The notes beneath the pieces were generated by a model that made no database searches, was not told where the DNA came from, and was given only the letters and a program-made list of their open reading frames with translations. Shown one piece after another: positions 63,800 through 64,000 of a DNA stretch of 64,000 nucleotides. The translations under genes and the position numbers were made by a program. This DNA is from Salipiger pallidus (lineage in GTDB: Bacteria; Pseudomonadota; Alphaproteobacteria; Rhodobacterales; Rhodobacteraceae), in the NCBI RefSeq assembly GCF_014643635.1, contig NZ_BMJV01000001.1, positions 186,001 to 250,000 of the forward strand, given 5' to 3'. Every line of letters begins with the position of its first letter. Position 1 is the stretch's first letter.

Positions 63800-64000
63800 C
63801 CCAGGCCTCATCACCCAACGCGATCACCCAAAGGTGCCACTGCTGCAAGGGCCATAGAGCAAAATCCGCTGAGGCTTGAGGTGCTGCCGATCTCGTTCGC
63901 GACGAGGCCCTGTGCCTTGTCATAGGCCCGCACCAGCGTAACGGCGAGGCCCGCAAGCGGCAGCATTATGAACGGGCGCAACAGCGGTGACCCTTTTTCT
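63800..64000 (-). pseudogene. Broken homologue of the holin-like gene
   Basis: Aligns with the gene at 19536-19757: TCACCCAACGCGATCACCC versus TCACCCAGCGCGACCAGGC, GGGCCATAGAGCA versus GGCCGTAGAGCA, and GCCTTGTCATAGGC in both. About 20 bp of the first transmembrane region is deleted and the frame is lost. Its 5' end may lie at or past the window end. Confidence 0.55.

Larger units (their letters stand above)
63286..64000. mobile_element. Left end of a second, decayed related prophage (runs off the window)
   Basis: Parallel to 18968-19760: TCCATCTATATTTATCAGAC, then GTGATGTATCCCAGAC, a hairpin at 63601-63630, GATCAAGCATCGCAACGTGA (63637-63656), GCCACACAACC, and a broken holin-like gene. Base differences and deletions show it is an old relative and not a recent duplication of the intact prophage. 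Confidence 0.7.

Overview
The window is GC-rich alphaproteobacterial DNA. The L13/S9/S6/S18/L9/trigger-factor sequences, an alphaproteobacterial LexA box (GAAC-N7-GAAC) upstream of uvrA, an HWE-type histidine kinase and the overall gene style point to a Rhodobacteraceae (Roseobacter-group) chromosome. The species cannot be named from the sequence alone.

Core chromosome, 1-18.9 kb. rplM (partial) and rpsI; a PaaI-type thioesterase divergent from an enoyl-CoA hydratase-like protein that lacks the catalytic glutamates; a small RcnB-like periplasmic protein; a 21-copy 9-bp tandem repeat; a decayed xanthine/uracil-family permease; uvrA with an SOS box; a SARP-type regulator convergent with a subtilisin-like protease/PAP2-phosphatase gene pair; an unrecognised decayed stretch (12.4-13.8 kb); yceI and a small membrane protein; rpsF-rpsR-rplI; an XRE regulator; tig; and tRNA-Gly(CCC).

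Prophage, about 18.95-63.28 kb. The 3' end of tRNA-Gly is repeated as an identical 22-bp core 44.3 kb downstream. Between the copies lies a lambda-type siphovirus prophage. Read on the minus strand from 46.9 to 19.5 kb, the order matches lambda: Nu1-A-W-B-C/Nu3-D-E-head/tail joining-U-V-G/GT-H-(M)-L-K-J-fibre-lysis. It includes a near-textbook -1 frameshift site (G GGA AAC) joining the G and T tail chaperones, and a start nested in the protease gene for a scaffold. A RelE/HTH toxin-antitoxin pair is inserted head-on in the tail operon. Next come a likely replication region (DnaA box, pyrimidine tract, iterons, replication genes), then an immunity region with a CI-like repressor flanked by three plus two copies of a 16-bp operator, and then a plus-strand operon ending in a tyrosine integrase.

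Cargo between integrase and attR, 52.9-63.2 kb. yjdM/phnA, an ACT-domain protein, an HPP-CBS membrane protein, an HWE histidine kinase, an SRPBCC protein, a DEDDh exonuclease fused to a BRCT domain, and a visibly AT-richer three-gene operon: GHKL ATPase with a STAS-like N-terminal domain, a STAS-like DUF4325 protein and a small membrane protein. I do not recognise that operon as a named system. It looks like a partner-switching sensor with a membrane effector and is my best candidate for an undescribed, possibly anti-phage, system.

Beyond attR (63.3-64 kb) the sequence again resembles the left end of the same prophage: the arm sequence, a covarying hairpin and a broken holin homologue. A second related and decayed prophage therefore appears to sit in tandem at the same tRNA site.
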